Under the pieces are notes generated by a model. It was not told the origin of the DNA. It ran no database searches and saw nothing but the letters and a program-made list of their open reading frames with translations. Below are positions 1 to 12,139 of a stretch of DNA of 64,000 bases, in pieces. Source of the DNA: Parasponia andersonii (lineage: Eukaryota; Streptophyta; Magnoliopsida; Rosales; Cannabaceae); the NCBI GenBank assembly GCA_002914805.1, contig JXTB01000027.1, positions 757,614-821,613 on the forward strand, in the 5' to 3' direction. The stretch's first letter is position 1, and each line of letters starts with the position of its first letter. A program made the translations under genes and the position numbers.

Positions 1-400
1 TTCCTTTTATATTAGAGTAGGTAAGGTACCCTAACACACATGTCAGCCAAATATGGAGTAAGGACTACTTTTGCTTCATTTTCTCTTAGCTGGAAAAAGA
101 ATTCTATTATTCGGTATTGCTCCGGCGCGTTGTTGCAGCAAAGTTACTTCCAGCCTTGACTTAAGTTCAACCTTCCTTCAAAGATGTTGCCATTTAAATT
201 CATCAGAATTCAAGTCCTAATTTTAGCATTTCTACTAGAAATTAACAGAAATAAAATAGATAATGACTAGATTTTAAATATCAAAAACACCACAGACCAA
301 AATAAAATAAAGAAAAATACCTAAACTAGACAATTTGATCCTTTAAAACAACTATCCTATGACTCAAAAATATACCAAATAACTCTATTTTTATGGAGTT
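1..400. other. Unassigned left edge
   Basis: No open frame or repeat boundary could be recognised here. It continues the inverted family C leader to its right, but the match to the direct leader copy fades near position 400. It may be leader sequence specific to the outer element, or another insertion cut by the window edge. Confidence 0.3.
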
Positions 401-1740
401 ATCAGACTATCACTAATATTCATGGTAATTCAGCTTTCTATTAATTATAAGCGTGATACAGGAAGTCATATAATTAACAAGTCAAACTGAAATAATTTTA
501 TTTAGAAAATAAGACAAATATCTCATATCTCATATTTCTAACTACCATTTAATTTAGTCTTCTACTCTACTAGCAAGAACTCCTACAGGAAGATATCAAT
601 ATTTCGAGTTGAGTGTGTAAATATTGTTTCAGTAATTAAGCTTTCAATATAAGACCGTTTCCTATGGGTGATCAGCCTCATACAGTTTATCTAGTACCTT
701 ATTCTAAGAAATTCGTTTCCGGTACTACCTAGACGAAAACCTTCCTACGGGAGCTCAACAAGATTTTGAGGCAAGGCTCATCCTAGTACATAATGAACCA
801 ACAATGGAGACCGTAGGTATCTCAGACATTCTCCCACTCAATATTTTATAATTAGGGATATAATGATTTTACCCAGTTATCTAACTTACTTAGTAACCTG
901 AAATCAATTATGTAAGTATATTCATATTTTGCATGTAAGTAGCTCTACTATCCCAAATGACATGTTACTAAGATCATGTAATTAAATACTCTATATAGAA
1001 TATGCATGCAATATTATTCATATAATAATCAAATATTGACAGAATTTAATAAATTAGAAAAGTCAATAATTATCAATTATTCTAGCATTTATTATTATTT
1101 AATAATTGAATTTTTTTTCACAAAAGATATTATTAAATAACAACTGTGAGAGATAATATTCAAGTTTAAATAATTAATATTTTCACAAAATCTAATTTAT
1201 TTAATTAAAATATTTAATCCAAATTAAATCTCTTTGAATATTTCAAAATTCGAATTCAACTTTTGAATTTAAATTTTGAATTATAAATTTAATTATCTCA
1301 TAATTAAAATATCTCCACTCACTGAATTTTCGAACTTTGAAATTATCTCATAATTTTCAAATCATTATTTTATTCTCATTAAAATAAAATGTAAACTTTC
1401 TATTTAAATTTAGATTGGATAATGTAGATATTTACTAATTAAAATCTTCTTAAGATTTAAATTAGATATGTAGATGATTTAATCAAATTAAATCCATATA
1501 AATATTTATTGATTTGAATTTAACTTTTAAATTTCAAATGTCAAATTAATTATCACATAATTAATATTGATTATCTAAAAACTTTAATTAAATTAATCTG
1601 TTAGATTATTTCCATATTTAAATTCAATATTTGAATTTCAAATCTTTAAATGAATTATTAGATAACTGATATAGATAATCTTTTAAAAATTTAATCTTAT
1701 TAAATTTTTTAAGTTATTTCTTGATTTAAATTCAACATTT
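400..1740 (-). mobile_element. Inverted leader segment of outer family C copia element
   Basis: Read on the minus strand, this segment matches the untranslated leader at about 4000-5440. Shared landmarks in the same order include a phrase around ATATTGAGTGGGAGAA, one around CATTGTTGGTTC, one around GAGCCTTGCCTCA and one around CACTCAACTCGAAATATT. It is therefore the leader of a related element in opposite orientation. The other part of that leader lies at 12140-13108, beyond the inner plus-strand element. Gag and pol of this outer element should lie left of the window. Similarity is by eye. Confidence 0.75.
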
Positions 1741-3001
1741 GTGTGTTATAAGAAAGCTATAACAGCATCGAATAGGACCTAGTGAATTAGAATTTGAGAT
1801 TAAAAGCCTTAACTCAAATTTCTAATTTTACTAATCTAAAACTATTATAGAAGACCTTAATCCTAGTGATTAACGAACTTATTTTCATGTGTTTTATCTT
1901 TTTGAGTTACTAAAGGACTAGTTCCGGTTTATGGTTCGAACTCCGGTATCTTGGAAGATAAAGTATATGAAATCTGTAGAACGTTTTTCAAGATAGACAC
2001 CATGCTTATGATGTCACTTTAAGTTTTTTCAAGTACTTGGATAATACAAACCAGGGCCCCGGTATTCACTATGTGAATTTGACTGTATTGGTATAAGCAG
2101 ATACAAACACCATAGTCAACTATTATCCATTAGATGGAAAATGGCAACTCAAAGGTAAATATATACTAGAGGGGTAATACGATAATTTCACCCTACTAGT
2201 ACATCATTACATTGGGGGTAGGTCTATAGGTATAGTATATACTAAATGGATCAAGCTAATTAATCGATGATAAGCTTCACAGAAAATAAATAACATTTAG
2301 TCCAAGAGTTCAATATTGGGCCTATAGTGGTGTACCCCAATATTAAGGGACAAGACCCAATCATAATTAAGAGTTAATTATGATAGTGGGTATATGGTTC
2401 CTTGAAGCTTGAGATTTATGGATCCATCTAGTCCCCTGTCTAACTCAAATTAAAGCCTAATAATCATTTGATGATCAGTTAAGCCCAACAAGTCCAATAA
2501 GCCTATTAGGGTTTACTAATCTCTCTATATTTAAGAGAAAAGTTCTCTAGCAACAAAAAAACAAGTGTCACACATGAAACACCTTTGAGAAGAGAGTGTC
2601 ACATGAAAACAGAGAGAGAGAGAGCAGAGAAAATTGGCCACCACTAGGGATTCACTGTCCTTAGTGCTTCGGCCATCCCGGAGAAATCGGTTCGAGAATA
2701 TTGTCTTCTTGTTCATCTGTAGATCTCTTGTTGGGAATCAAGAAGGTGACCACCCACCGGATCAATCAAACGGCTTTCGAGAATAGACGGGAAGATGAGA
2801 AGGTTGTGGAGCGAATCTGGGTATTGTTCTTGTCTAGATCAAGAGTCAATTCATTTTAGATCACAATTTGAAACGTTTTGTAAAAAGAAAAATTTTATAC
2901 GACCAATTACGCTACGTTTCTTGATTTTACAAAACTATGGTGTTCTTAAAAATAATTTTATGAAAATATTTTCGGGAAATTTATTCCAATAAACACCAGT
3001 A
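1741..3001 (+). repeat. 5' LTR of family C copy 1, 5'-truncated
   Basis: Aligns along its length with the 3' LTR (10729-12139) and with the solo LTR at 35299-36932. The first base corresponds to about 35678 of the solo copy, so roughly 380 bp of U3 are gone. A TATA-like CTATATTTAAG lies near 2523. The 3' end reads AACACCAGTA, followed by AT and the primer-binding site. Loss of U3 means this copy probably lacks its upstream promoter elements. Confidence 0.85.
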
Positions 3002-3003
3002 AT

Positions 3004-3015
3004 TGGTACCAGAGC
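3004..3015 (+). promoter_or_regulatory. Primer-binding site (tRNA-iMet type)
   Basis: TGGTACCAGAGC lies two bases after the 5' LTR end. It differs by one base from TGGTATCAGAGC, the usual complement of the plant initiator-Met tRNA 3' end, and primes minus-strand DNA synthesis in copia elements. Confidence 0.85.
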
Positions 3016-3364
3016 ATAATTTTATTATTGATCTAGCATGTTTTACTCCGGTCTATTCTCTTGTTGATTAATGTTTTTGATTTTCAGAAAGGTTTTGTTT
3101 TATATTTGGTCTTGTTCATATTATGAGTAAGCTCTAGTTTGTATGATGGTCAATAGATTCAATAAGTTTGAATGATTATTTGATTAGATGTTGCTATGAG
3201 GAAATGATCATGTTTATTTTGATTTTCATTTTCTGGCATGTTCTTGATTTGTGTTCATATTTTATGTTCTTGATAAAACTATGCATGGAAGTATTTTGAT
3301 CTTTAATTATTTTTTGGAGTTTTATGAAAACTGTATTTTTCAATTAAAAAAAAAAAGAACGAAA

Positions 3365-3990
3365 CGACGGAGCAGTGCGCGGCTAGGAGACTTGCGCACT
3401 GCCAACGTGAGCCTCGTGAGTGTGACCTGCGTGCGGGCCACGCAGGCATGACCCCGCGCATGGCCGTGCGGGTGAGGCACCACTGGCCCCGTGGATGGGA
3501 TCTGTGCGTGGCATGTGGGCTACTTCCTCGTACAAGCCGCGCGGGTGCACCCCGCGCATGCAGCGCGGGCATGGTCCCGCTGGCCGCGCGGATGTAATCT
3601 GCGCATGGCCTACGAGCGGCCAGCCCGCACATGCCGCACAGGATCACCCCGCGCATGGTGCGTAGGCACGGCCCTGTTGGCCACACATATATGATTCGTG
3701 CATGGCAAGTGGGCGACATCCTACGTGCCGGTCGCGCGGGTGGCCTCCCGTGCCTTCGTCGCTCGGGGTGTTGCCTTGTACATTTGATGTGTGAGCATTA
3801 CGCGAACCCATTATCACTCGAGAGTTGTCTCGAGCTAGGCCGCCCAGCATTACGTGAGCCCGTTCTCGCTCGGGAGTTGTTTCGAGCAAGCCAGTGTAGC
3901 GTTATGCGAGCCCGTTGGCGCTCGATAGTTGTCTTGAGCGTGGCCGTATACCGGCTTCCCGTTCCATCTGTCAGCTTGTCCCTGACACGT
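3365..3990 (+). repeat. GC-rich repetitive island in family C leader
   Basis: A sharp GC-rich block inside very AT-rich leader DNA. It is built of imperfect iterations around CCCGCGCATGG and GGCCGCGCGG. The end (3795-3950) holds three copies of a 52-bp unit starting GCATTACGCG (3795, 3847, 3899), each with a CGAG/CTCG-type dyad. The frames open on both strands here are products of base composition and have no recognisable domain. Confidence 0.75.
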
Positions 3991-3999
3991 TTCGTATTT

Positions 4000-5440
4000 T
4001 CGACCATAATTTTAATTACTTTCATTTTAAAATTAATTTAATTTATCCATAGTTTTATGAAAATTGATAGATTAAATTTTAAATTCAAAATTTTAAAATC
4101 CTTATTAAATTTGAATTTTCAAAATTTAAATGATAGGATATTTTAATTTAAATCGTGGATATGATTGATGTCCGTAATATCTTAATTATTATTTGAATAA
4201 TTAGAGATATTTTAAAATGAAAATTTTTAAAGATTAGATATTATGAGATAATATCCGTTTAGTTTTAAATTCACATTTTGAATAGATGCTTTAAAAAACT
4301 AATTATATGATAGTTGGTAATCTATTTTTGAATTTTAAATTTGTTTAAATTCAAATTAGAGATATTGTCGGAGATTTTATTTGGAAAATCTTCTATCTTT
4401 TAAATTTCAAATTTTGTGAAGATTTGAAATTTAAATTTAAATCAGAATATCTTTTCAAATCTTCAAATTTGAATTTATGGTTGGTAGATATTTAATGAAA
4501 TTAGATATTGATTTGAATTTTGAATTCAAATCTAACAAGATAAGATAATGGGAGATATTTAAGGAAGTTAAATTCAAATTAAGGTTTCAAAAGTTGAAAT
4601 TTAAATTTGAGATATTTAAAGAGATTTAATTAGTTAAAATTTTTATTTAAACTAATTAGATTTTGTGAAAATCTTTTCTAATTTAAATTTTAAATATTAT
4701 CTTTCATATTTAAATATTTAATATCTTCTTATCAATTAGAATTATTTAAATATTAAATAATTTTAAATTAGAAGAAATTAATAAATCATTAACAATTACT
4801 TGTTATCTGCTTACTACTTTAGTATTATTAGGACAATGTTGCATGCATGCCTATTAATTAAGTATTATTACATGATCTTTAGTAACATGTCAAATAGAAA
4901 ATTAGAGCTACTCTCATACAAATATGAACATACTTATATAATTGATTTTAGATTACTAAACTAGTTAGATAACTGGATAAAATCTATAAATCCCTTATTA
5001 CAAAATATTGAGTGGGAGAAGGTATGTGATACCTATGGTATCCATTGTTGGTTCGTTATGTATTAGGATGAGCCTTGCCTCAGAATCTTGCTGAGCTCCC
5101 ATAGGAGAGTTTTTCGTCCGAATAATACTCGAAATGAGCTTCTAAGGATAAGATACTAGGTAGACTGTATGAGGCTAATCGCCCGCAGGAGACGGTCTTA
5201 TATAGAAAGCTTAGTTACTAAAACAATGGTTAAACACTCAACTCGAAATATTAATATCCTCCGGTAGGAGTTCTTATTAGTCGATTAGAGGACCAAAGAG
5301 AATGGTAGTTAGAAATATAGGATAAGATTTATCTGTCTATTTACTAATTGAAATTGTTTTAGTTTGACTTGCTGATTGCATGACTTCCCATAGGAAGCTT
5401 GTGTTAAATTACCATGAATATAAGTAATAGTCTTAGGGAT
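4000..5440 (+). other. AT-rich untranslated leader of family C copy 1
   Basis: No credible coding frame. Its second half is the direct counterpart of the inverted segment at about 400-1740. Together they form an interrupted inverted repeat with arms over 1 kb and a spacer of about 2.3 kb. Confidence 0.7.
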
Positions 5441-5544
5441 ACTTCACTTGCATATTGTATGCTTAAATATTTTACGTTAATTATTCGTAACATAATAAAT
5501 TATGTTTGCTTATACGTGGAATATTTATTTATTTTTCAGTAGAT

Positions 5545-6435
5545 ATGGCACTTAATCCCTTGTCCACTTTACTCACACAAAACAAGCTAGACGGTGAAAA
5601 CTATGTAGGCTGGAAACGCAACCTAGACATAGTGCTTACTGCTGATAAACATAAGTGTGTTCTCACCACTCCATGTCCTACTCATCCAACTGAGGAATCC
5701 ACCAACGATGTAAGAAACTTGTATGATAAGTGGAAGCAATCTGATGAGATGCCTAAACGCTATATACTTGGCTCAATGAGCAATATATTGCAACAACAAC
5801 ATCGTGGGATAGGAACTGCTATTGACATTATGCTGAGTGTTGACGAAATGTTCGCCAGTCTCGGTCGTCAAGCTAGAAATGAGGCTACAAGTGCATTTAT
5901 GAATCTTCTTCAAAAGAAGGGTACTCTAGTTTGGGAATATGTGATGAAAGTCATCGCATACCTCAATGAACTGGAAATCCTTGGAGCTAAAATTAATTAT
6001 GACACCTAAATTGACATGGTTTTGAAAACATTGTCAAACACCTTCAATCAATTTAAGATTGATCATGAAATTCATCGGAAGGATTATACTCTTACTGGTC
6101 TGATGAAAGGTCTGCAAATAACAGAGAATATTCTTAAGAAGAATAAGTCGGAGTCAGCTGAGGCTAATGTAGCTCAAGCTAGTTCTTCCTAACCGAAGTC
6201 GAAAGGCAAAGGTAAGTGGAAGAAAAAGACTCCTGCTTCTCTGGCTCCAAAGAAAAAGAAGACCAAGAAGGGTGCCAAACCAAAGGGAAAATGTTTCCAC
6301 TGTGGTGAGAATGGACATTGGAAGAGGAACTGCAAAACTTACCTAGCCCTTAAAAGGGAAAAGGACAAGGACAAGGACAAACAAGGTAATGACAATTTGT
6401 TGTTCATTAAGGCTTGTCATATGATTGATTCTATC
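5545..6435 (+). pseudogene. gag of family C copia element (broken)
   Basis: Starts at an ATG giving MALNPLSTLL and then the copia gag pattern LDGENYVGWKRNLD, which is typical of nucleocapsid precursors. A TAA at 6007 and a TAG near 6190 interrupt the frame. After the second stop a lysine-rich stretch leads to a complete CCHC zinc knuckle, CFHCGENGHWKRNC, at about 6293-6334. The intact protein would coat element RNA in a virus-like particle. The stops make this copy non-functional unless read through. Confidence 0.85.
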
Positions 6436-6612
6436 GATTCTTGGATCATAGATTCGTGAGCCACTGACCATGTTTGTAATACTTAGCAGGGGTTTAAGGA
6501 AACTAGGAAGTTCGCTGGTGAAGAGTTCACACTGCGATTGGGAGATGGCTCAATAGTTGAAGCTCGTGCAATGGGAGATGTTATTTTGAATTTCGATGAT
6601 TTTAGGTTTTTA
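6436..6612 (+). pseudogene. Aspartic protease fragment of family C pol
   Basis: The frame carries SWIIDS, a stop, then ATDHVC. This corresponds to the copia protease active site DSGATDHVC with the glycine codon changed to TGA near 6458. A second stop (TAG) follows about eight codons later. The fragment runs into the run of N at 6613, so its end cannot be seen. Confidence 0.75.
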
Positions 6613-6722
6613 NNNNNNNNNNNNNNNNNNNNNNNNNNNNNNNNNNNNNNNNNNNNNNNNNNNNNNNNNNNNNNNNNNNNNNNNNNNNNNNNNNNNNNNN
6701 NNNNNNNNNNNNNNNNNNNNNN
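6613..6722. other. Assembly gap (110 N)
   Basis: A run of N inside the pol region between protease and integrase. The true length is unknown. At least the GAG-pre-integrase segment and the first part of integrase should lie here if the element was complete. Confidence 0.99.
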
Positions 6723-7103
6723 GAAACTGAAAAGCAGTTAGGAAAGAACATAAAGACCCTTCGATCTGATCGAGGTGGTGAATACCTCTCTGGAGAATTC
6801 TCTGAATTTCTCACAGAAAATGAGATCACTCATTGGGAATGATGTTGGATCATTATCACCAGTGAAAGTTTGGTTAGCACAACAGTTTGATATGAAGGAC
6901 TTAGATAAAGCTTGCTATATTCTAGGAATACAGATTCTACGAGACAGAAAGAACAAATGCAAAGCTTTATCACAAGCTTCATATGTAGACAAAATACTGG
7001 TAAGGTTTGTAATGCATAATTCTAAGAAAGGTTTAATACCCTTTCGTAAAGGAATTACTCTGTCTAATGAGAATTCTCCTAAGACAGAAAAAGAGAAGGA
7101 ACA
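6723..7103 (+). pseudogene. Integrase fragment fused to RT C-terminal part
   Basis: The first third encodes an integrase core piece with the second catalytic aspartate in LRSDRGGEY. At about 6830 the reading changes abruptly to NDVGSLSPVKVWL and DLDKACYILGIQI, which belong to the C-terminal part of copia reverse transcriptase. The rest of integrase, including the catalytic glutamate, and the RT core with its YVDD box are missing. This points to an internal deletion of 1 kb or more. The RT frame is cut at 7103 by the inserted solo LTR. Confidence 0.8.
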
Positions 7104-10013
7104 TATAACACCCCCTAGTTTAACCATATTATCATATACAGTCAAATTATGAAGTATTATTCTTTCTTAAACTTTATTTTTTGTTTTGATAAAAAGGTGG
7201 GTAATTTTTGAACTTTCCAAAACTTTTGGACAAAAGCAACTGTATGGCATTTCTTGTTAAAAGTGTCTTTACAAAATGTATAATCAAAAGAGGTTTTCAC
7301 CAGTTGATTTTTCCCTTAGCAGTAATATTTACATTACACCAAAATATCTCAAAACAAAAATGTCGCCCACAGGTCAAGGTCGTCTACATCTGTATGATCA
7401 TGGCGACAAAAGGTAAGCCAGGCAACCAGCTAGTTAATACCAAAATGTGTCTCCTCATCTGCATCATAAGACTAAAATAAGCTAAAACTCAGTAAGTAAA
7501 AATTATGTATGCTTATGAATGCTTTAAAATCTCATAAAGTTCCCATTGTACCCTTTTCTTTCTTAAACATTTGAGTCCATGCATTTTCCTCAAAAATTAT
7601 TCTTAGTTGGGCCTCTTAGCACATTGCTTGTCCCGTAAGTCGATAGGCCGTGATAACATTGGGCAGAAACTCTGGCCAAGAGTAAAAATAAGGTGCGACT
7701 GTCGTGTGAGGTTTTTTTTTTTGAAAACTCCTTCCCTCATCAAAGGGGCATCCCACACTATGTTAATATTATCCCGCTTCAACAAGACACATTATAAGAT
7801 CCGCAAATCCCACTTCAACGGGAGAGTCTACATCAACAGACTTACCTATCTAGCTCCGACAAACTAACAATTGCCATTAAAATTTATCTTATAAAATTGG
7901 TACAATGGTACTCACTTTCAAATACTCTTATAATAAAAGTCTCCATTTTCATGCAAAACATGCCATGCATATGCCATTTCATAACTTTCAGGAATAAGTA
8001 AGTTTCACATAAATACATCTTCTATATAGTTCTTATGATGCAGTTGTAAATCTTTACTTACCTCGTGTCCTGAATAAAAATTGATAGTGGAAAGAGTCAA
8101 TATCCTCTAAAAATTGGTATGCTAATCACCTATCATAAATTACTATTATTCAAAATGCACATTTTACACAAAAAGAATGCATTAAGATACTTGAACAAGA
8201 CTAAAATAACAACTTTCACCAAATTAGGAAACTTGATCTTAAAATGACTCAGAAGCATATAAATCACTTAAGGTACTTGGTAGTCAACAACTAGCATTGA
8301 AAAATTGTTCAAAATTATTAAAATAAGAATGCTAGTTTATTAGCATAAAATGGTACAAAATGGCACATCATTTTGTAAAAACAAGTCCATTTGCTCCTAA
8401 ATGGTGCCATTTCATTTAAAAACATTTGGACAGCACCTCCCCTATTTTAGGAACATTCCCACATGATTAAAATCATGGTTTTAAACCTACAATAACAATT
8501 ACAAAATTTAAATGACTTTTACACTTGTGTGCCATCATAACCAGCCATCAAATAAGTGTAATAACTAATAGAATCAATAAAATATATACTATAAGTTTAA
8601 GAAATCAGATTACAAATATGGAAAACTTAATCTACCACATATGAAAATACTTAAATCTATAAATAGCAATCTTTGGGACTTTAGGTTTAACTTTAATCCT
8701 CTACCTAAATTTTATGTTTCCAGTGATATATAAGGGTTCCTAGGATCATTATTCATCAAATAATTGCTTTGGTTTAAGGGCTAATACAAAAGAAATTATC
8801 TATAAGTTCAAAATCATACATAATGCTCACTTTAACTAGTTTGAGCTTTTGTTGGAGTTCTTGCCTTCTACCTCTACCAAACTGATTCTCTAAGCTTAGA
8901 ATTAGATTTTTGGACTTAAGAAAACCTGAAGAAACCATTATTTAAGTGGGAACAAGCAGAGCATTGAAATTAAAGGACAAGACTTAGAAAGAAGAACTTA
9001 ATAGAATTACCTTGACTAGTTTTGGTGTATCTTGCTTTCTAGGGCTCCAATTTGAGTTCTACCACTTGAAACTATTGGAAATGTTTGAGGGAAGTTGAGA
9101 GAAGTTAGAAAAAGCATTGGAGAGTTTTAGGTCATGGCTGGAGAGAAAGTGAAAGCAAATGACCAGATTTGACCCAAAATCAACACTTAATGGCTAAGAA
9201 AAGGTATAACTTAAATTCTAAGGGGTATTTTGGCTATTTTACACATTACTTACCATGTGTTCAGCTCCAAAACATCCTTACCATAGTCACCACGTTGCTG
9301 GTCACTCCTATACACCCAAGTGTAGCCAAAGTTGGTGAATCCTACCTTAGAAAGTGAAAACTAGTCATACTTTGACTTATAATCCTATATAGCCAATCTT
9401 ATTGTAGTTTGGTGGAACCTAGCCCCTTAACCAATCATTAAACATAAAAAGAAAGTCAATTAGACTCCAATTAACAATGCAAACATAGTATTAGTACTCA
9501 ATTATTAGAATGCACAAAAATGACATTATGCGATTAAGCCTAATATAAGCTAGCTTAGTGCAACTAAATACAAATTAGTGTCCTGAATGCCTGGAGCCGA
9601 TAAATAAAATGCTATAAATGAGTCCTAGACATTGAATCAAGCCTATTTGACATGTTAAACACACCGTGAATTTGGCTCCGAAAAGCGTGAAAATTACATT
9701 TTACCGAAAAACCTCTATTTGACCAAGTTATCAACAAGTACGATCTTAATGCATGCGCACCTAGTATTGCTTTCATAATTATATTCTTTGTTCTTTTAGA
9801 ACACCGAGCTCTATCTCTGAGGGTATTGAACCTTTACACTGTATTGGGACACTTCGACAATCATTAGTGTAATAATATGTATGTAAATACACATAACATA
9901 ATGAATGAGCATGTTACTATAAAACTACTATTAAAAACTTCTAGATGCCTAATATGCAATTAGAAAATATTTATTATTGGCTTAATATGCATGTGAGAAT
10001 CTTGGGCACCACA
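7104..10013 (-). mobile_element. Solo LTR, probably Ty3/gypsy, inserted in copia RT
   Basis: Interrupts the RT reading frame, which resumes at 10014 with MRNIPYASAVGS. On the minus strand it starts TGTGGTGCCCAAG and ends GGGGGTGTTATA, the layout of long chromovirus-type LTRs. The flanking pentamers are GAACA (7099-7103) and GAATA (10014-10018), a 5-bp target duplication with one later change. No gag or pol domain is present over 2.9 kb, so it is read as a solo LTR left by LTR-LTR recombination. The lineage is inferred from the ends only. Confidence 0.7.
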
Positions 10014-10712
10014 GAATAGATGAGAAATATTCCTTATGCTTCGGCAGTGGGAAGTCTCATGTATGCCATGCTTTGCACATGACTAGATATTTGTTATGCT
10101 GTTGAGATTGTAAGTCGTTACTAATCCAATCCAGGATCTGAATATTGGGGTGCAGTCAAGCATATTCTAAAGTATCTTTGGAGAATTAGAAATCATATGC
10201 TAGTATATTCTGGAGAAGATCTAACGCCTGTTGGATATATTGATTCGGATTTTCAATCTGATGAAGACTCTAGAAGATCAACCTCTGGTTCAGTCTTTAC
10301 CCTTGGTGGTGGAGCCATTATATGGAGGAGTATCAAGCAATCTTGTGTTACAGATTCAACCATGGAGGCCAAATATGTGGCGGCTTCTGAAGCAGCTAAA
10401 GAGGCGGTCTGGCTTTGTAATTTCCTTTTGGATCTTGAGGTAGTACCTGGAACACAGCAACCTATGACACTTTACTGTGATAACAGTGGAGCAGTTGCTA
10501 ACTCTAGAGAGCCTAGAAGCCACAAGAAGGGAAAACACATAGAGAGGAAATATCATGTACTCAGAGAAATTGTTCAAAGAGGAGACATGATAGTGAGTAA
10601 GATAGCATCTGCAGAGAGCTTTGCTATTCCTTTTACCAAATCTTTGGCTACCAAAGTATTTGAGGACCACTTAGAAGGAACAGGACTACGTGATATGTCA
10701 CATCTGCTTTAA
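10014..10712 (+). pseudogene. RT end and RNase H of family C pol
   Basis: Begins with the RT-connection motif IPYASAVGSLMYAM and has stops in the first 120 bases. From 10197 the frame stays open for 171 codons to the natural stop at 10710. RNase H signatures are visible: GYIDSDFQSDEDSRRSTSG, the conserved glutamate in STMEAKYVAASEAAKEAVW, and LYCDNSGAV. The product ends 16 bases before the 3' LTR, the normal arrangement. Confidence 0.88.
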
Positions 10713-10717
10713 AGGCT

Positions 10718-10728
10718 AAGTGGGAGAT
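10718..10728 (+). promoter_or_regulatory. Polypurine tract
   Basis: AAGTGGGAGAT directly abuts the TGTTGG start of the 3' LTR, the expected plus-strand primer position. Confidence 0.8.
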
Positions 10729-12139
10729 TGTTGGAATAATGTCCTGTAAAGCAGTTTATTATTTAGATATTATAAACAATATTTATTGGATTATTTAGTA
10801 TCTATTTTTTATTAATAAATTCCATGTTATGAATTTCTATTTCATTTATGCCCCATTGATATACATGTGATGTGTATGTTTATCTTATGCAAACATCTAA
10901 AAAGATTCCAAAACAAGAAATGAGTAATAAAGAATTTGAGGTTAAATGCCGTAACTCAAATTTCTAATTTTACTAATCTAGCACTATTGTAGAAGACCTT
11001 AATCCTAATGATTAACGAATTTACTTTCTTGTGTTTTATCTTTTTGAGTTACTAAAGGACTAGTTCTGATTTATGGTTCGAACTCCGGTATCTTGGAAGA
11101 TAAGGTATATGAAATGTGTAGAATGTTTTTCATGATAGACACCATGCATATGATGTCACTTTGAGTTTTTTCAAGTACTTGGATAATATAAACCAGAGCT
11201 CCGGTATTCACTATGTGAATTTGACTGTGTTAGTATAAGTAGATACAAACACCATAGTCAACTATTATCCATTAGATGAAAAATGGTAACTCAAAGGTAA
11301 ATATGTACTAGACGGGTAATACGGTAATTTCACCCTACTAGTACGGCATTGCATTAGGGGTATGTCTACAGATATAGTATATGCTAAATGGATCAAGCTA
11401 ATTAATTGTTAATAAGCTTCACAGAAAATAAATGATATTTAGTCTATGAGTTCAATATTGGGCCTATAGTGGTGTGCCCCAATATTAACGGATAAGATCC
11501 AATCATAATTAAGATTTAATTATGATAGTGGGTATATGGTTCATTGGAGCTTAAGCTTTATGGATCTATCTGGTCCCTTGTCTAGCTCAAATTAAAGCCC
11601 AATAGTCATTTGATGATCAGTTGAGCCCGACAAGCCCAATAAGCTCATTAGGGTTTACTAATCTCTCTATATTTAAGAGAAAAGTTCTCTAGCAACAAAA
11701 AAACAAGTGTTACACATGAAACACCTCTTGAGAAGAGAGTGTCACACGAAAACAGAGAGAGAGAGAGAGCAGAGAAAATCAGCCACCACTAGGGATTCAT
11801 TGTCCTTGGTGTTTTGGCCATCTCGGAGAAATCGGTTCGAGAAGATTATCTTCTTGTTCATTTGCAAATCTTTTTGTTGGGAATCAAGAAGGAGACCACC
11901 CACCGGATCAATCAAACGGCTTTCAGGAATAGATGAGAAGGTTGTGGAGCGAATCTGGATATTGTTCTTGTCTAGATCAAGAGTTAATTCATGTTAGATC
12001 ACGATCTGAAACATTTTGTAAAAAGAAAAATTTTAAACGACCAATTCCGCTGCGTTTATTGATTTTACAAAACTATGATGTTCTTAAAAATAATTTTATG
12101 AAAATATTTTTCAGAAATTTATTCCAATAAACACTAGTA
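10729..12139 (+). repeat. 3' LTR of family C copy 1, internally deleted
   Basis: Starts TGTTGGAATAATG and ends AACACTAGTA. Compared with the solo LTR at 35299-36932 it lacks the segment equal to 35491-35724. The join at 10931-10936 is AGAATT, which occurs at both edges of the missing 234 bp, so the deletion looks microhomology-mediated. A TATA-like CTATATTTAAG is near 11667. Confidence 0.88.

Larger units (their letters stand above)
1741..12139 (+). mobile_element. Ty1/copia element, family C copy 1 (defective)
   Basis: In order, the element has a truncated 5' LTR, a primer-binding site resembling the initiator-methionine tRNA 3' end, a 2.5 kb leader, gag with a CCHC knuckle, protease, an assembly gap, an integrase fragment joined to the end of reverse transcriptase, RNase H, a polypurine tract and a 3' LTR beginning TGTTGGAATAATG. 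It cannot move by itself: several in-frame stops, a missing RT core and a 2.9 kb insertion at 7104-10013 break the polyprotein. It lies inside the leader of a minus-strand relative. The first 380 bp or so of the 5' LTR are missing, so no target duplication can be paired. Confidence 0.88.

Noticed and set aside
3795-3950. CRISPR-like array (three 52-bp direct repeats)
   Set aside because: Units are contiguous tandem repeats without unique spacers, inside a plant retrotransposon leader.
3303-4041. Overlapping open frames on both strands in the GC-rich island
   Set aside because: Stop codons are rare in GC-rich DNA. The predicted peptides are Arg/Ala/His-rich, have no domain and overlap each other, and the island is tandem-repetitive leader sequence.
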